This document shows positions 25,560 through 34,237 of a DNA stretch of 64,000 nt, in pieces (position 1 is the stretch's first letter; the number at the start of each line of letters is the position of its first letter). The notes under the pieces were generated by a model. That model was not told the origin of the DNA, did not search any database, and saw only the letters and a list, made by a program, of their open reading frames with translations. This stretch comes from Pollutimonas sp963706785 (GTDB taxonomy: Bacteria; Pseudomonadota; Gammaproteobacteria; Burkholderiales; Burkholderiaceae_B), in assembly GCA_963706785.1 (NCBI GenBank), contig CAVPNJ010000012.1, positions 62,001 through 126,000 of the forward strand, written 5' to 3'. Position numbers and translations under genes: made by a program.

Positions 25560-26369
25560 TTACAAGGTCTCGGACTGATTCTTTCGGCGCAAGGCGCGCC
25601 ATGCAATGACTAGCCATGCGCCCGCGGCGATGGCCGCGAAGCCAAACCACTGAAGCGCGTAGCCGCGATTTTTGTCGGCGTCCAGCGAGGGCTCTGGCCA
25701 TTCCCGGAGCAACTGTCCCGGCTCGGATGAGGTGTCGTTCGAGACAGCGCTGACCGGTTGTTCGGCGAGGACAGTGGGCACTAAGGTCAAGCCCGTTGCG
25801 CTGCCATATGCGGATAAGTCCAGGTTCTGCAGTTTGGGTAGCGGCTGGGCGGGGTCGGGCAATGTAGAGGGCAACTCGGTTGCGCCGTCGCCCGACCATG
25901 ACCAAAGCTCGAATAGCCGCGGTACACGCTCTAGCAGCTCACCGGTAATGACTTGTTCTCCGGCCGGGGCGGGAACGTTGGCCAAGGCTTCGTTGGGCCG
26001 CATGGGTCGCGGTAGCCATCCGCGCAGTACCAGTACAGCGGTATTGGTAGCTTGATCGATAAGTAGCGGCGTGGCAACCCAGTATCCCGGGCGCCCTTGG
26101 TAGTTTCGGTTTTCGAGTAGTACAGTGAACTTATGCAGCCAGACGCCATCGGCCGTAGCGGGTCGCCATGGCACAAGGTCTTGAGCCGCAGTGTCTGATT
26201 GCAGATGCAAGGGAGGAGTGTTCCGCCCGGCCTCGATGGCCGATTTGATCGATTCGCGTTGCGCGGCGCGATCAAGTTGCCAATTACCCAGCGACACAAA
26301 TGCGAACGCCATCAAGCCCAATAAAATCAGGGCCAGAAGTGTGCGATAAGGTGTGTGAGAACGTGCCAT
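25560..26369 (-). CDS. SURF1-family cytochrome oxidase assembly protein
   Basis: The ATG at 26369 gives a 269-aa protein with one membrane helix near each end and the SURF1 blocks LGNWQLDRAAQRE, NRNYQGRPGYWVATPL, RGWLPRP and YALQWFGFA. SURF1 assists insertion of heme A into CoxA. The middle is slightly expanded by a Ser/Pro-rich linker. It is divergent from the twin-TM gene, with only 34 bp between the two starts. A longer frame begins at a TTG at 26402, which is less likely. Confidence 0.92.
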   Translation of the reverse strand: MARSHTPYRTLLALILLGLMAFAFVSLGNWQLDRAAQRESIKSAIEAGRNTPPLHLQSDTAAQDLVPWRPATADGVWLHKFTVLLENRNYQGRPGYWVATPLLIDQATNTAVLVLRGWLPRPMRPNEALANVPAPAGEQVITGELLERVPRLFELWSWSGDGATELPSTLPDPAQPLPKLQNLDLSAYGSATGLTLVPTVLAEQPVSAVSNDTSSEPGQLLREWPEPSLDADKNRGYALQWFGFAAIAAGAWLVIAWRALRRKNQSETL

Positions 26370-26403
26370 GTCTGCAATAATTCCAGTTTCACCGGAGCCC
26401 AAA

Positions 26404-26610
26404 ATGCGTTTTGTAGTAATACTGGCTTTCCTGGGTATAGTCGGAAGTCTTGCCTCTGCCCTTTTTTATCTGATGCGCGACAAAGGCGGGACCAATCGTA
26501 CTGTGAATGCATTGACAGTGCGCATCGGTCTGTCAATAGCATTGTTTCTGTTCGTTTTATTTGCCCATCATATGGGCTGGATACAAAGCACGGGCATCGC
26601 CGCACATTAA
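26404..26610 (+). CDS. Twin transmembrane protein (DUF2909)
   Basis: The ATG at 26404, with GGAG about 8 bp upstream, gives a 68-aa protein that is almost entirely two hydrophobic helices joined by a short charged loop (LMRDKGGTNRT). Such DUF2909 proteins are regularly encoded between SURF1 and coxC in betaproteobacteria, which suggests a part in oxidase assembly; no function is established. It reads opposite to its neighbours and ends at a bidirectional terminator. Confidence 0.8.
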   Translation: MRFVVILAFLGIVGSLASALFYLMRDKGGTNRTVNALTVRIGLSIALFLFVLFAHHMGWIQSTGIAAH

Positions 26611-26675
26611 GGTCAGGCAGCGAATCTTGCGGCGGTTATGGCGCTGCTGGGCTAGCCTGCCGAGGTGTGTTGCAG

Positions 26676-26702
26676 AAAAAAGGCCGGCAAGGCCAGCCTT
26701 TT
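26676..26702. terminator. Bidirectional terminator between DUF2909 gene and coxC
   Basis: AAAAGGC pairs with GCCTTTT around a short GC-rich inner hairpin, giving T runs on both strands. It serves the plus-strand DUF2909 gene and the end of minus-strand coxC. Confidence 0.7.
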
Positions 26703-26720
26703 CCCTGGATAGTTGAATGC

Positions 26721-27596
26721 TTAGAACCAGTACACGAACAAATACAGCCCCAACCAAACCACGTCCACAAAGTGCCAGTACCATGCGGCGCCTTCAAAGC
26801 CAAAGTGATGCGTGGCTGTAAAGTGCCCCTTGATCAGGCGGAACAGAATAACGGTCAGGAAAGTTGCGCCGAGAATCACGTGAAAGCCGTGAAAGCCGGT
26901 AAGCATGTAGAACAGCGAGCCGTATGCACCCGAGTCAAAACGTAGGTTCAGATCATTGTAGGCATGGAAGTATTCGTAAGCCTGACAGGCCACGAACGAA
27001 AAACCCAGAATAACCGTAAGAGCCAGCCAGAAGATCGTCTTGCCGCGATGGTTCGCGCGCAATGCGTGGTGGGCGACGGTAAGCGTCAGGCCAGACGACA
27101 ACAGTAAAGCTGTGTTGATTGTCGGTAACCAGAAGGGGCCTACAGTCTTGAATTCGGGGATAATGCCCGCCGGGCCCAAGTTAGGCCAAGTACCGGAGAA
27201 ATTCGGCCACAACAGGTTTTGGTGATCTAGATTGCTTAGCCATGGCGTGGTGACTTCGCGGGTGTACCAAAGCGAGCCGAAGAACGCCGCGAAGAACATG
27301 ACCTCAGAGAAAATAAACCAAGCCATGCTCCAGCGATACGAGTGATCGACACGCTGATTGTTCATGCCGCTTTCCGACTCATGGATCGCATCGCCGAACC
27401 AGCCATAAAGGACGACGAACAGACCAAGAATGCCCACGATGAATAGCCAGAAACCTACTTCATAGCTATTGATCCAGAGGGCTGCGCCCAGAAGGGTCAG
27501 CAGCAAGGAAAAACTTGCGCGAACCGGATGGACTGAATTGGCGGGCACGTAATAGTAGGGTGCCTCTTTGCCGTGAGCCAAGTCACTTGCACTCAT
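26721..27596 (-). CDS. coxC: Cytochrome c oxidase subunit III
   Basis: This 291-aa protein has seven predicted membrane helices. It carries the family blocks SWPVRASFSL-like start (YYYVPANSVHPVRASFSL), WFIFSEVMFFAAFFGSLWY and GFHGFHVILGATFL, and the closing AAWYWHFVDVVWLGLYLFVYW. It is an accessory core subunit of the aa3/caa3 oxidase. The gene is preceded by the DUF2970 gene instead of ctaG. Confidence 0.95.
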   Translation of the reverse strand: MSASDLAHGKEAPYYYVPANSVHPVRASFSLLLTLLGAALWINSYEVGFWLFIVGILGLFVVLYGWFGDAIHESESGMNNQRVDHSYRWSMAWFIFSEVMFFAAFFGSLWYTREVTTPWLSNLDHQNLLWPNFSGTWPNLGPAGIIPEFKTVGPFWLPTINTALLLSSGLTLTVAHHALRANHRGKTIFWLALTVILGFSFVACQAYEYFHAYNDLNLRFDSGAYGSLFYMLTGFHGFHVILGATFLTVILFRLIKGHFTATHHFGFEGAAWYWHFVDVVWLGLYLFVYWF

Positions 27597-27633
27597 GGTG
27601 TTCTCCTGTTGCGAATTATTGAATTAAACATTA

Positions 27634-27858
27634 TTAGGTCAAATAGGAAATAAGCCAGCGGGCAACCAATACCAGGCCTACAACAAACACAATAGCAGCC
27701 AGTATGCCGGCCAATATCAGGTGGACGGGATTGAGCTTGGAGATATCCTCGTTGTATCCCTTGCCCTTGCGAACTCCGAAGAATCCCCACGCGACTGCCT
27801 TGAGTGTTTGGAAGAAGTTAAGTTTTCGACGCGAAAGCTCTTGGATGTCTTTGGTCAT
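27634..27858 (-). CDS. DUF2970 family small membrane protein
   Basis: This 74-aa protein (MTKDIQELSRRKLNFFQTLK start) has an amphipathic N-terminal half with the block AVAWGFFGVRKGKGY and one C-terminal membrane helix. DUF2970 proteins are common in the oxidase operon of betaproteobacteria. Function is unknown; a structural or assembly role is likely from context. It starts 5 bp after the 38-aa assembly protein gene ends. Confidence 0.8.
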   Translation of the reverse strand: MTKDIQELSRRKLNFFQTLKAVAWGFFGVRKGKGYNEDISKLNPVHLILAGILAAIVFVVGLVLVARWLISYLT

Positions 27859-27863
27859 AAAGC

Positions 27864-27980
27864 CTAGCCTCCCAGAGACCCGCCGCGCCAGAAGGTCCAC
27901 ACCATGATTGCTATCACGATGATGATCAGCGCGATGGCGGTGTAGCGATTCTTCCGGCGTTGTTCGGGTGTCATTTGCAT
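27864..27980 (-). CDS. Cytochrome oxidase small assembly protein, 38 aa
   Basis: Directly after coxA (3-bp gap) the minus strand reads MQMTPEQRRKNRYTAIALII followed by a hydrophobic helix and WTFWRGGSLGG, then TAG. A basic N-terminus, one membrane segment and this position match the small assembly-type protein that follows coxA in many Burkholderiales. The second Met (27974) may be the true start. AAGTAAGG lies just before the first ATG. Confidence 0.78.
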   Translation of the reverse strand: MQMTPEQRRKNRYTAIALIIIVIAIMVWTFWRGGSLGG

Positions 27981-27983
27981 GCC

Positions 27984-29582
27984 TTACTTGACGACTGGTG
28001 GGACGACAAAGGTGTGGAAGGGGGCAGGTGAGGGCACAGTCCATTCAAGACCAGTTGCGCCTTCCCATGGTTTAGCCGGGGCTGGTTCACCATGACCGGC
28101 ATAGGACTTCAGGGTAAGGAACAGGAATATCAGTTGCGACAGACCGAACCAGAAGGCACCTATGGTGGCGATTTGGTTGAAGTCGGTGAACTGTGCCGCG
28201 TAATCAGCATAGCGACGCGGCATCCCGGCCAATCCAAGGAAGTGCATTGGGAAGAACGTAACGTTGAACGAGATCATGCTGGACCAGAAGTGCAACTTGC
28301 CGAGCTTTTCGTTGTACATGCGACCTGTCCATTTGGGCATCCAGTAGTAGGCGCCAGCAAACATGCCGAACAAGGAACCCGCCACCATCACGTAGTGGAA
28401 GTGAGCAATAACATAGTAGGTGTCATGCACGGCAATGTCGATAGGTGCCACGGCCAGGATCAGGCCGGTGAACCCGCCGATCGTGAACACGAAGATGAAA
28501 CCAATCGCGAACAGCATGGGCGTTTCGAAAGTCATGGAACCGCGCCACATGGTGGCAACCCAGTTGAAGACCTTCACGCCGGTGGGAATCGATATGAGCA
28601 TGGTCGCGTACATGAAGTACAACTGACCCGTAACCGGCATACCGGTGGCAAACATGTGGTGCGCCCATACCAGGAAGGAGAGAATGGCAATGGCGGCTGT
28701 GGCATAAACCATCGAGGCGTAGCCGAACAGCTGTTTACGGGCAAAAGCAGGCACCACCGCCGACACGATACCAAATGCCGGCAAAATCATGATGTAGACC
28801 TCGGGGTGACCGAAGAACCAGAATACGTGCTGATACAAGACCGGGTCGCCACCGGCGGCCGCGTTGAAGAAGCTGGTGCCGAAGTGGCGATCAGTCAACA
28901 GCATGGTCACGGCAGCGGCCAGCACAGGCATGACGGCGATGAGCAGGTAAGCGGTGATCAACCATGTCCAGCAGAACAAGGGCATCTTCATCAGGGTCAT
29001 GCCGGGCGCGCGCATGTTCAGGATGGTGACCACGATATTGATGGCGCCCATAATGGACGATGCGCCCAGAATGTGTACGGCAAAGATCGTGAAGTCCATT
29101 CCCGGACCCATTTGCAGCGACAGTGGCGCATACATCGTCCACCCTGCAGCATTGGCGCCGCCAGGTACGAAGAATGAGCTTGTCATCAAAATGGCGCCGA
29201 TCGGCAACAGCCAGAAGCTGAAGTTGTTCATGCGGGCGAAGGCCATGTCGGATGCGCCGATTTGAAGCGGGATCATCCAGTTGGCGAAACCGACAAACGC
29301 GGGCATGATGGCGCCGAAAATCATGATCAGGCCGTGCATGGTGGTGAACTGGTTGAACAATTCAGGCTGGAAAAACTGCAAGCCAGGCGAGAAAAGTTCT
29401 GTGCGCACCAACAACGCCAGCACACCGCCTTCGAGCAGCATGCAGAACGAGAACAGCAGGTACATCGTACCGATATCTTTGTGATTGGTGGCAAACAGCC
29501 AGCGCCGCCAGCCGTGAGGCCGGTGGTCGTGATCGTCGTGCCCGTGACTGGCTGGGACGTGGTCGGCAGTAACGCTGCTCAT
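27984..29582 (-). CDS. coxA: Cytochrome c oxidase subunit I
   Basis: The ATG at 29582, behind GGAAGGAG, gives 532 aa with a His-rich N-terminus (HGHDDHDHRPHGWRRW) and 12 membrane helices. The heme a/a3 and CuB ligands are in recognisable blocks: FTTMHGLIMIFGA, FFGHPEVYIMILP (His-Tyr cross-link), WAHHMF (CuB His pair) and AHFHYVMVAGSLFGMF (heme His residues). It is the catalytic proton-pumping subunit. It follows coxB in the same unit. Confidence 0.96.
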   Translation of the reverse strand: MSSVTADHVPASHGHDDHDHRPHGWRRWLFATNHKDIGTMYLLFSFCMLLEGGVLALLVRTELFSPGLQFFQPELFNQFTTMHGLIMIFGAIMPAFVGFANWMIPLQIGASDMAFARMNNFSFWLLPIGAILMTSSFFVPGGANAAGWTMYAPLSLQMGPGMDFTIFAVHILGASSIMGAINIVVTILNMRAPGMTLMKMPLFCWTWLITAYLLIAVMPVLAAAVTMLLTDRHFGTSFFNAAAGGDPVLYQHVFWFFGHPEVYIMILPAFGIVSAVVPAFARKQLFGYASMVYATAAIAILSFLVWAHHMFATGMPVTGQLYFMYATMLISIPTGVKVFNWVATMWRGSMTFETPMLFAIGFIFVFTIGGFTGLILAVAPIDIAVHDTYYVIAHFHYVMVAGSLFGMFAGAYYWMPKWTGRMYNEKLGKLHFWSSMISFNVTFFPMHFLGLAGMPRRYADYAAQFTDFNQIATIGAFWFGLSQLIFLFLTLKSYAGHGEPAPAKPWEGATGLEWTVPSPAPFHTFVVPPVVK

Positions 29583-29667
29583 GGTGGACTCCTTCCTACT
29601 CAACCGGGGCGGTAAAACCGCCGTCCGGTAAAAAAACATTCAAATTTAGATTAAATGTGCCAGTGGT

Positions 29668-30826
29668 TTAGCGCAAGGCCTTGACGTCGGCAGGTTGAAC
29701 AACCGGATCGGTACCTTTGCCAGCATTGCTCCAGGCATTGCGTGTATAGGTAACGACGGCGGCGATTTGGACATCGTTCAACTGATCACGGAAGGCTGCC
29801 ATGGCGGTGCCTGGGTGACCATTAAGCACCGTAAGGATTTGAGTCTTCATTGGTCCCAGTACCGCCGGACTGGTGTCCAGTGGGGGGAAGGTTCCCGGAA
29901 TACCCTTGCCATTTGCCTGGTGACAGGCTACGCAGTTTGCAGCGTAAATTTGTTCGCCACGTGCTACGAGTTCATCTTTGGTCCACTTCTTATTGGGGTC
30001 GTCGGCGGCAGAGGCCAGCGCTTTCTGTTCGTTGGCGGCCCACTTTTCGTAGTCGGCCTGAGACACGACATCGACCACGATAGGCATGAAAGCGTGGTCC
30101 TTGCCACAAAGTTCGGCGCACTGGCCACGGTAAGTACCAATTTTCTCGGCACGGAACCAAGTGTCGCGCAGGAAGCCTGGCATCGCGTCTTGCTTGACGC
30201 CGAACTCAGGGATCATCCAAGAGTGGATAACGTCGTTGGCGGTGAGCACAATGCGCACTTTCTTATTGACGGGAACGACTACAGGTTTGTCGACTTCCAT
30301 CAAATACAGATCGGTGCGGGGCTGCAGTGCCGTCGATCTGGGCGCGAGGCGTAGCCAGATTGGAAAGGAACTTGACGCCCTGGGCGGGGCCATCGATGTA
30401 TTCGTAGCCCCATTTCCACTGGTAGCCCGTTACCTTGATAGTAAGGTCGGAGCTGCTGGTGTCTTTCATGGCCACCACAGTACGCGTGGCGGGAAGCGCC
30501 ATGGCAATGACGATGATGAAAGGAATTACAGTCCAGGCGACTTCAATGCCCACGTGTTCGTGGAATTTGGCCGGCACCGCACCGCGCGACTTGCGGTGCA
30601 TAAAAATGGAGTAAAACATTACTCCAAATACGCCCACAAAAATCACTGCACAGATGATCAGTAACATCCAGTGAATCCACATGATCTCATGTGCGATTTG
30701 TGTCACCCCCTCGTGGAGGTTCAACTGATTGACCCTTGGGCCTCCCGGCATGTCCTTGACCTGTGCACCAGCTGCTGCTGCCATTAGCGTTGCGCCAGTC
30801 CCCAGTAACCCTCTCAACTTCTTCAT
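29668..30826 (-). pseudogene. coxB: Cytochrome c oxidase subunit II with fused cytochrome c domain, frameshifted
   Basis: Two frames join to one subunit of about 385 aa. The first has a signal-like N-terminus, two membrane helices and GYQWKWGYEYI. The second has TDLYLMEVDKPVVVPVNKKV, the CuA site CAELCGKDHAFMP and a C-terminal c-type heme domain with CVACH. Thus the enzyme is caa3-like. The break is at the GGGG run 30318-30321 (plus strand), where one surplus base would restore the reading. With every other oxidase gene intact, an error in the sequence is the simplest view. coxB heads the minus-strand unit. Confidence 0.9.
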
Positions 30827-31084
30827 GCTGACCTCGAAATACGGCGTGTTCGGACCAAATGTTGACTTTGATCAAACAAGCTGATCGGGAAAACACCGGA
30901 TGAACACATAATTATTGAATGGCAGGCTTAAAATACCGAATGCTGGGGCAATGCCTGCTCGAATTACCTTTGATCGCGGAATTATAGCGAACAAGAGCTT
31001 ACTATGTGCTGATCTGGCGTCATTCATATAAGAGTCGTCGAGGGGGCAACGCAGTGGTGGCTCCGCTTCCACTACAATTATTCC

Positions 31085-31918
31085 ATGAAAGATTCACAGC
31101 CCCCCGAATTGGCGCCTGCCATAAGCGCACGTTATCAAGAACTTGCGAAACGAATTCAACAATTGCCTCCTCGCGGATCACGGCCGCTGACAGTGGCGGG
31201 AAAGGTTGCGGGATGGGTCACTGCAAAAGCGACCGCGCATCTGGAAGGCTTGTACGGGGTCTGTATCGAGCCCGAGGCCGTTCACATAACCGCGGCGCCG
31301 CGCCACCGTATGTCGCTTAATACCGTAATGGCGCAGTTGGCGGTTTCACTTAAAGATACGGGATGTCTGCGCGGCTGGCGTGACGAACTGCTGGACGTGA
31401 TTGGCGAGGGGCAACGCCTGGCGGTTATCGAGCGCGCTGCGGTACGACCCCTGGGATTGCTAACCAAAGCGGTGCATTTGAATGCGTGGTCGCCCGATGG
31501 GAAGTTGTGGATCGCGCGGCGTGCATTGAATAAATCAACCGACCCGGGGATGTGGGATACGCTAGTCGGAGGTCTGGCCGGCGCCGGGGAAAACCTTGAA
31601 GCTTCCTTGTTGCGTGAAAGCAACGAGGAGGCCGGCCTGATCGCCAGCGACCTTGCAAACCGTTCACCGTTGCGCACTATTTTACGCATGCATCGACGTT
31701 TGCCAGAAGGCTATCAAGTCGAAGACGTTCTGGTCAGCGATTGCATACTGCCTCAGTCGATAAAACCGCGGAACTTGGACGGTGAGGTTAGTGAAATCAA
31801 GCTGGTTAATATCAGCGAGCTCTGGTCCATGGTTGAAGCGAGCGACTTTACGCGCGAGGCGGAGCTCGTCATCCTGGAAGGACTGCAGCAGCGGATACAT
31901 GAAGGGTTACTTCTGTAA
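31085..31918 (+). CDS. Nudix hydrolase with N-terminal DUF4743 domain
   Basis: This 277-aa protein has an N-terminal DUF4743-type domain (about residues 10-120) and a C-terminal Nudix domain with a complete Nudix box, G164 through L185 (GX5EX7REX2EEXGL). This arrangement is shared with the thiamine-pyrophosphokinase-associated Nudix proteins of plants, fungi and proteobacteria. Some of those hydrolyse damaged thiamine diphosphates. That activity is an extrapolation from family, not something seen here. It is divergent from coxB and monocistronic by appearance. Confidence 0.85.
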   Translation: MKDSQPPELAPAISARYQELAKRIQQLPPRGSRPLTVAGKVAGWVTAKATAHLEGLYGVCIEPEAVHITAAPRHRMSLNTVMAQLAVSLKDTGCLRGWRDELLDVIGEGQRLAVIERAAVRPLGLLTKAVHLNAWSPDGKLWIARRALNKSTDPGMWDTLVGGLAGAGENLEASLLRESNEEAGLIASDLANRSPLRTILRMHRRLPEGYQVEDVLVSDCILPQSIKPRNLDGEVSEIKLVNISELWSMVEASDFTREAELVILEGLQQRIHEGLLL

Positions 31919-32038
31919 TAGTAAGCAATAGACCATATTAGACGGCGGCACTACTTCAGTTTAAGCTAGCGTAAATTCGGCCGCTAAGTCTCAATCCAAG
32001 CACCCGAGCCCCCCCACCTTTGTGCTCAAGGAGCCGCC

Positions 32039-32833
32039 ATGGTTGCTAAAAACGACAATCCTTTTGTTTTGCCCGGTTTTGGTCAAAGTGGCGAGATGGC
32101 TCAGAACCCGTTACTTGCCAGTATGGAAATGATGCGCCAGGCGTGGGATGGCCTTGCAAGTTCTGGCGGATTCAATCAGACAGCCATGGCCACGCCCATG
32201 TCAGTCGAAGATCTGGAACGTCGCATCAACGATTTGCGCGCCGTGGAAAACTGGCTGCGCATGAACCTGTCCATGCTATCCGGCACGATCCAGGGTCTCG
32301 AGGTTCAGCGCTCTACGATCAATACGCTAAAAACCTTCATGACTTCGGCCGCTTCGATGGCTGCTTCAGGATCAGAGATTAAAGGGATGTCACCGCTTGA
32401 AGCGGTGCTGGGCATGCAGCCGTCCAAACCGGCCGCAGGCAACAAGCAAGAGGCGCCATCTGCCTCGAAAGCAGGTGCTAAGCCAGGCAAAGCCGAACAA
32501 GACGCCAGTGCGGAAGATCTCGCCGGCCAAGCCAAGGCGGCGAGCGAGGCAATGGCGGCCAACGCCGCTACAGCAGCGCAGGGCTGGTGGGATATGGTGC
32601 AAAAGCAATTTAATAACCTCGCCCAGGCAACTACGGCTAGCTTGCAAGGGGCGGAAGCGGCGAAGGCTGCTGCGCTACAGGCCACGACAGGCAGCTCGGC
32701 TGATTCAACCCTGGGAAAGGTTATGCCTAAGGCAGCGACGAAAAAGACGGCAGAATCATCGCCTGCTGCTGCAAAACCTGCGGCCAAGAAAGCCGCGCCG
32801 CGCAAGCGCACATCCGCAGCGCGCAAATCATGA
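32039..32833 (+). CDS. phaM: PhaM-like polyhydroxyalkanoate granule protein
   Basis: This 264-aa protein has a conserved N-terminal helical region (VEDLERRINDLRAVENWLRM, then LSMLSGTIQGLEVQRSTIN) typical of PhaM. An Ala-rich low-complexity middle and a Lys/Ala/Pro-rich tail (AKPAAKKAAPRKRTSAARKS) of the histone-like type follow. In Ralstonia-type bacteria PhaM activates PHA synthase and links granules to the nucleoid, with the basic tail binding DNA. No PHA synthase gene is in the window. It is 28 bp upstream of glmU. Confidence 0.85.
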   Translation: MVAKNDNPFVLPGFGQSGEMAQNPLLASMEMMRQAWDGLASSGGFNQTAMATPMSVEDLERRINDLRAVENWLRMNLSMLSGTIQGLEVQRSTINTLKTFMTSAASMAASGSEIKGMSPLEAVLGMQPSKPAAGNKQEAPSASKAGAKPGKAEQDASAEDLAGQAKAASEAMAANAATAAQGWWDMVQKQFNNLAQATTASLQGAEAAKAAALQATTGSSADSTLGKVMPKAATKKTAESSPAAAKPAAKKAAPRKRTSAARKS

Positions 32834-32861
32834 TTTTTTATTCACCAACCCAAGATAATAC

Positions 32862-34235
32862 ATGCTGAATATTGTTATTCTGGCAGCCGGACTGGGCAAA
32901 CGCATGCAGTCCGACCTGCCTAAAGTGTTGCATCCGCTAGCAGGCAAACCAATGCTGGCACACGTACTTGAAAACGCCCGGCGGCTAAACCCCCACCGCA
33001 TCATCGTTGTAGTGGGCCATGGTGCAGAACGCGTCAAAGAGGCTTTTTCCGATCAAGCCGATATTCACTTCGCGCTGCAAGTTCCTCAACATGGAACGGC
33101 GCACGCGGTGCAGCAGGCGGTTCCTTTCCTGGCAGGCGGCGAAAGCGGGGGCGACGCGACCCTGGTCCTGTATGGCGATGTGCCCCTGGTTCAAACCGAG
33201 ACCCTGCAGCGTCTGCTAGACGCCCGCGGGCAAGGCATGGCGGTGCTTACTGAGACGCTGGCCGACCCAACCGGTTATGGCCGCATTGTGCGTAACAAGC
33301 AGGGCGAGGTCATACGCATCGTTGAACACAAAGATGCTTCAGCCGAGGAACATGCCATTACTGAAGTCAACACCGGTATTCTGGTTGCCCCTACTGGCAA
33401 CCTTAAAGACTGGCTGTCGCGCGTTAATAACAACAATGCGCAAGGCGAATATTATCTGACCGACGTGGTCGATTTGTCGGTGCAAGATGGACTGCCTGTG
33501 CACGCCGCGCAACCGTCGGCCTCATGGGAAACGCTGGGCGTCAATAGCCGCATTCAGCAGGCTCAGCTCGAACGCCACTGGCAAAGCGAGCAGGCTCGCA
33601 GGCTGCTGGAATCTGGCGTAACGCTGGCGGATCCGGCCCGTTTTGATCTGCGCGGGTCATTGATATGTGGGCGCGACGTATTTATTGATGTGGGTTGCGT
33701 GTTCGAAGGTCGGGTCAAGTTAGAGGATGGCGTACGTATCGGGCCGCATTGCGTTATTAAAGACTCGGTGGTCGGCGCTGGCACGCAGGTTGAAGCCTTT
33801 AGCCATATACAAGAAGCCAGAATTTCGGATCAGGCCCGCATAGGTCCTTATGCCCGCTTACGCCCAGGAGCCGACATTGGTTCGCAGGCCCATGTTGGCA
33901 ACTTTGTCGAGATCAAGAAAAGCACTCTTGGGCAAGGCTCCAAGGCGAATCACCTGGCTTATATAGGCGACGCGCAAATAGGAGAACGAGTCAATATTGG
34001 CGCTGGCACCATCACGTGTAATTACGACGGCGTGAACAAATTCCAGACCATTATTGAAGACGACGCCTTCATTGGTTCTGATTCCCAATTGGTGGCCCCG
34101 GTCAGGGTAGGTCAGGGCGCAACGCTAGGCGCGGGCACTACCTTGACTAAAGATGCACCTGCGGGACAACTGACCATTTCCCGTCCTTCTCAAAAAACTG
34201 TCGAGGGTTGGCTGCGCCCAATTAAAAAATCGTAG
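32862..34235 (+). CDS. glmU: Bifunctional UDP-GlcNAc pyrophosphorylase / glucosamine-1-phosphate acetyltransferase
   Basis: This 457-aa enzyme has an N-terminal nucleotidyltransferase domain (LAAGLGKRMQSDLPKVLHPL) and a C-terminal left-handed beta-helix acetyltransferase (ARLRPGADI, HVGNFVEIKKS, GAGTITCNYDG). It makes UDP-GlcNAc for peptidoglycan and LPS in two steps after GlmM. glmS, which supplies glucosamine-6-phosphate, lies 3 kb downstream on the same strand. Confidence 0.97.
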   Translation: MLNIVILAAGLGKRMQSDLPKVLHPLAGKPMLAHVLENARRLNPHRIIVVVGHGAERVKEAFSDQADIHFALQVPQHGTAHAVQQAVPFLAGGESGGDATLVLYGDVPLVQTETLQRLLDARGQGMAVLTETLADPTGYGRIVRNKQGEVIRIVEHKDASAEEHAITEVNTGILVAPTGNLKDWLSRVNNNNAQGEYYLTDVVDLSVQDGLPVHAAQPSASWETLGVNSRIQQAQLERHWQSEQARRLLESGVTLADPARFDLRGSLICGRDVFIDVGCVFEGRVKLEDGVRIGPHCVIKDSVVGAGTQVEAFSHIQEARISDQARIGPYARLRPGADIGSQAHVGNFVEIKKSTLGQGSKANHLAYIGDAQIGERVNIGAGTITCNYDGVNKFQTIIEDDAFIGSDSQLVAPVRVGQGATLGAGTTLTKDAPAGQLTISRPSQKTVEGWLRPIKKS

Positions 34236-34237
34236 CC

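Noticed and set aside
28092..29177. Long plus-strand open frame of 361 codons opposite coxA
   Set aside because: It lies entirely antisense to the strongly conserved coxA gene, and its translation is His/Gln/Gly-rich without domain or start signal, typical of the reverse strand of a membrane protein gene.
32461..32826. Ala/Lys-rich repeats in the PhaM-like gene as a tandem DNA repeat
   Set aside because: The low complexity is at the protein level (histone-like tail) with varied codons, not a nucleotide repeat.
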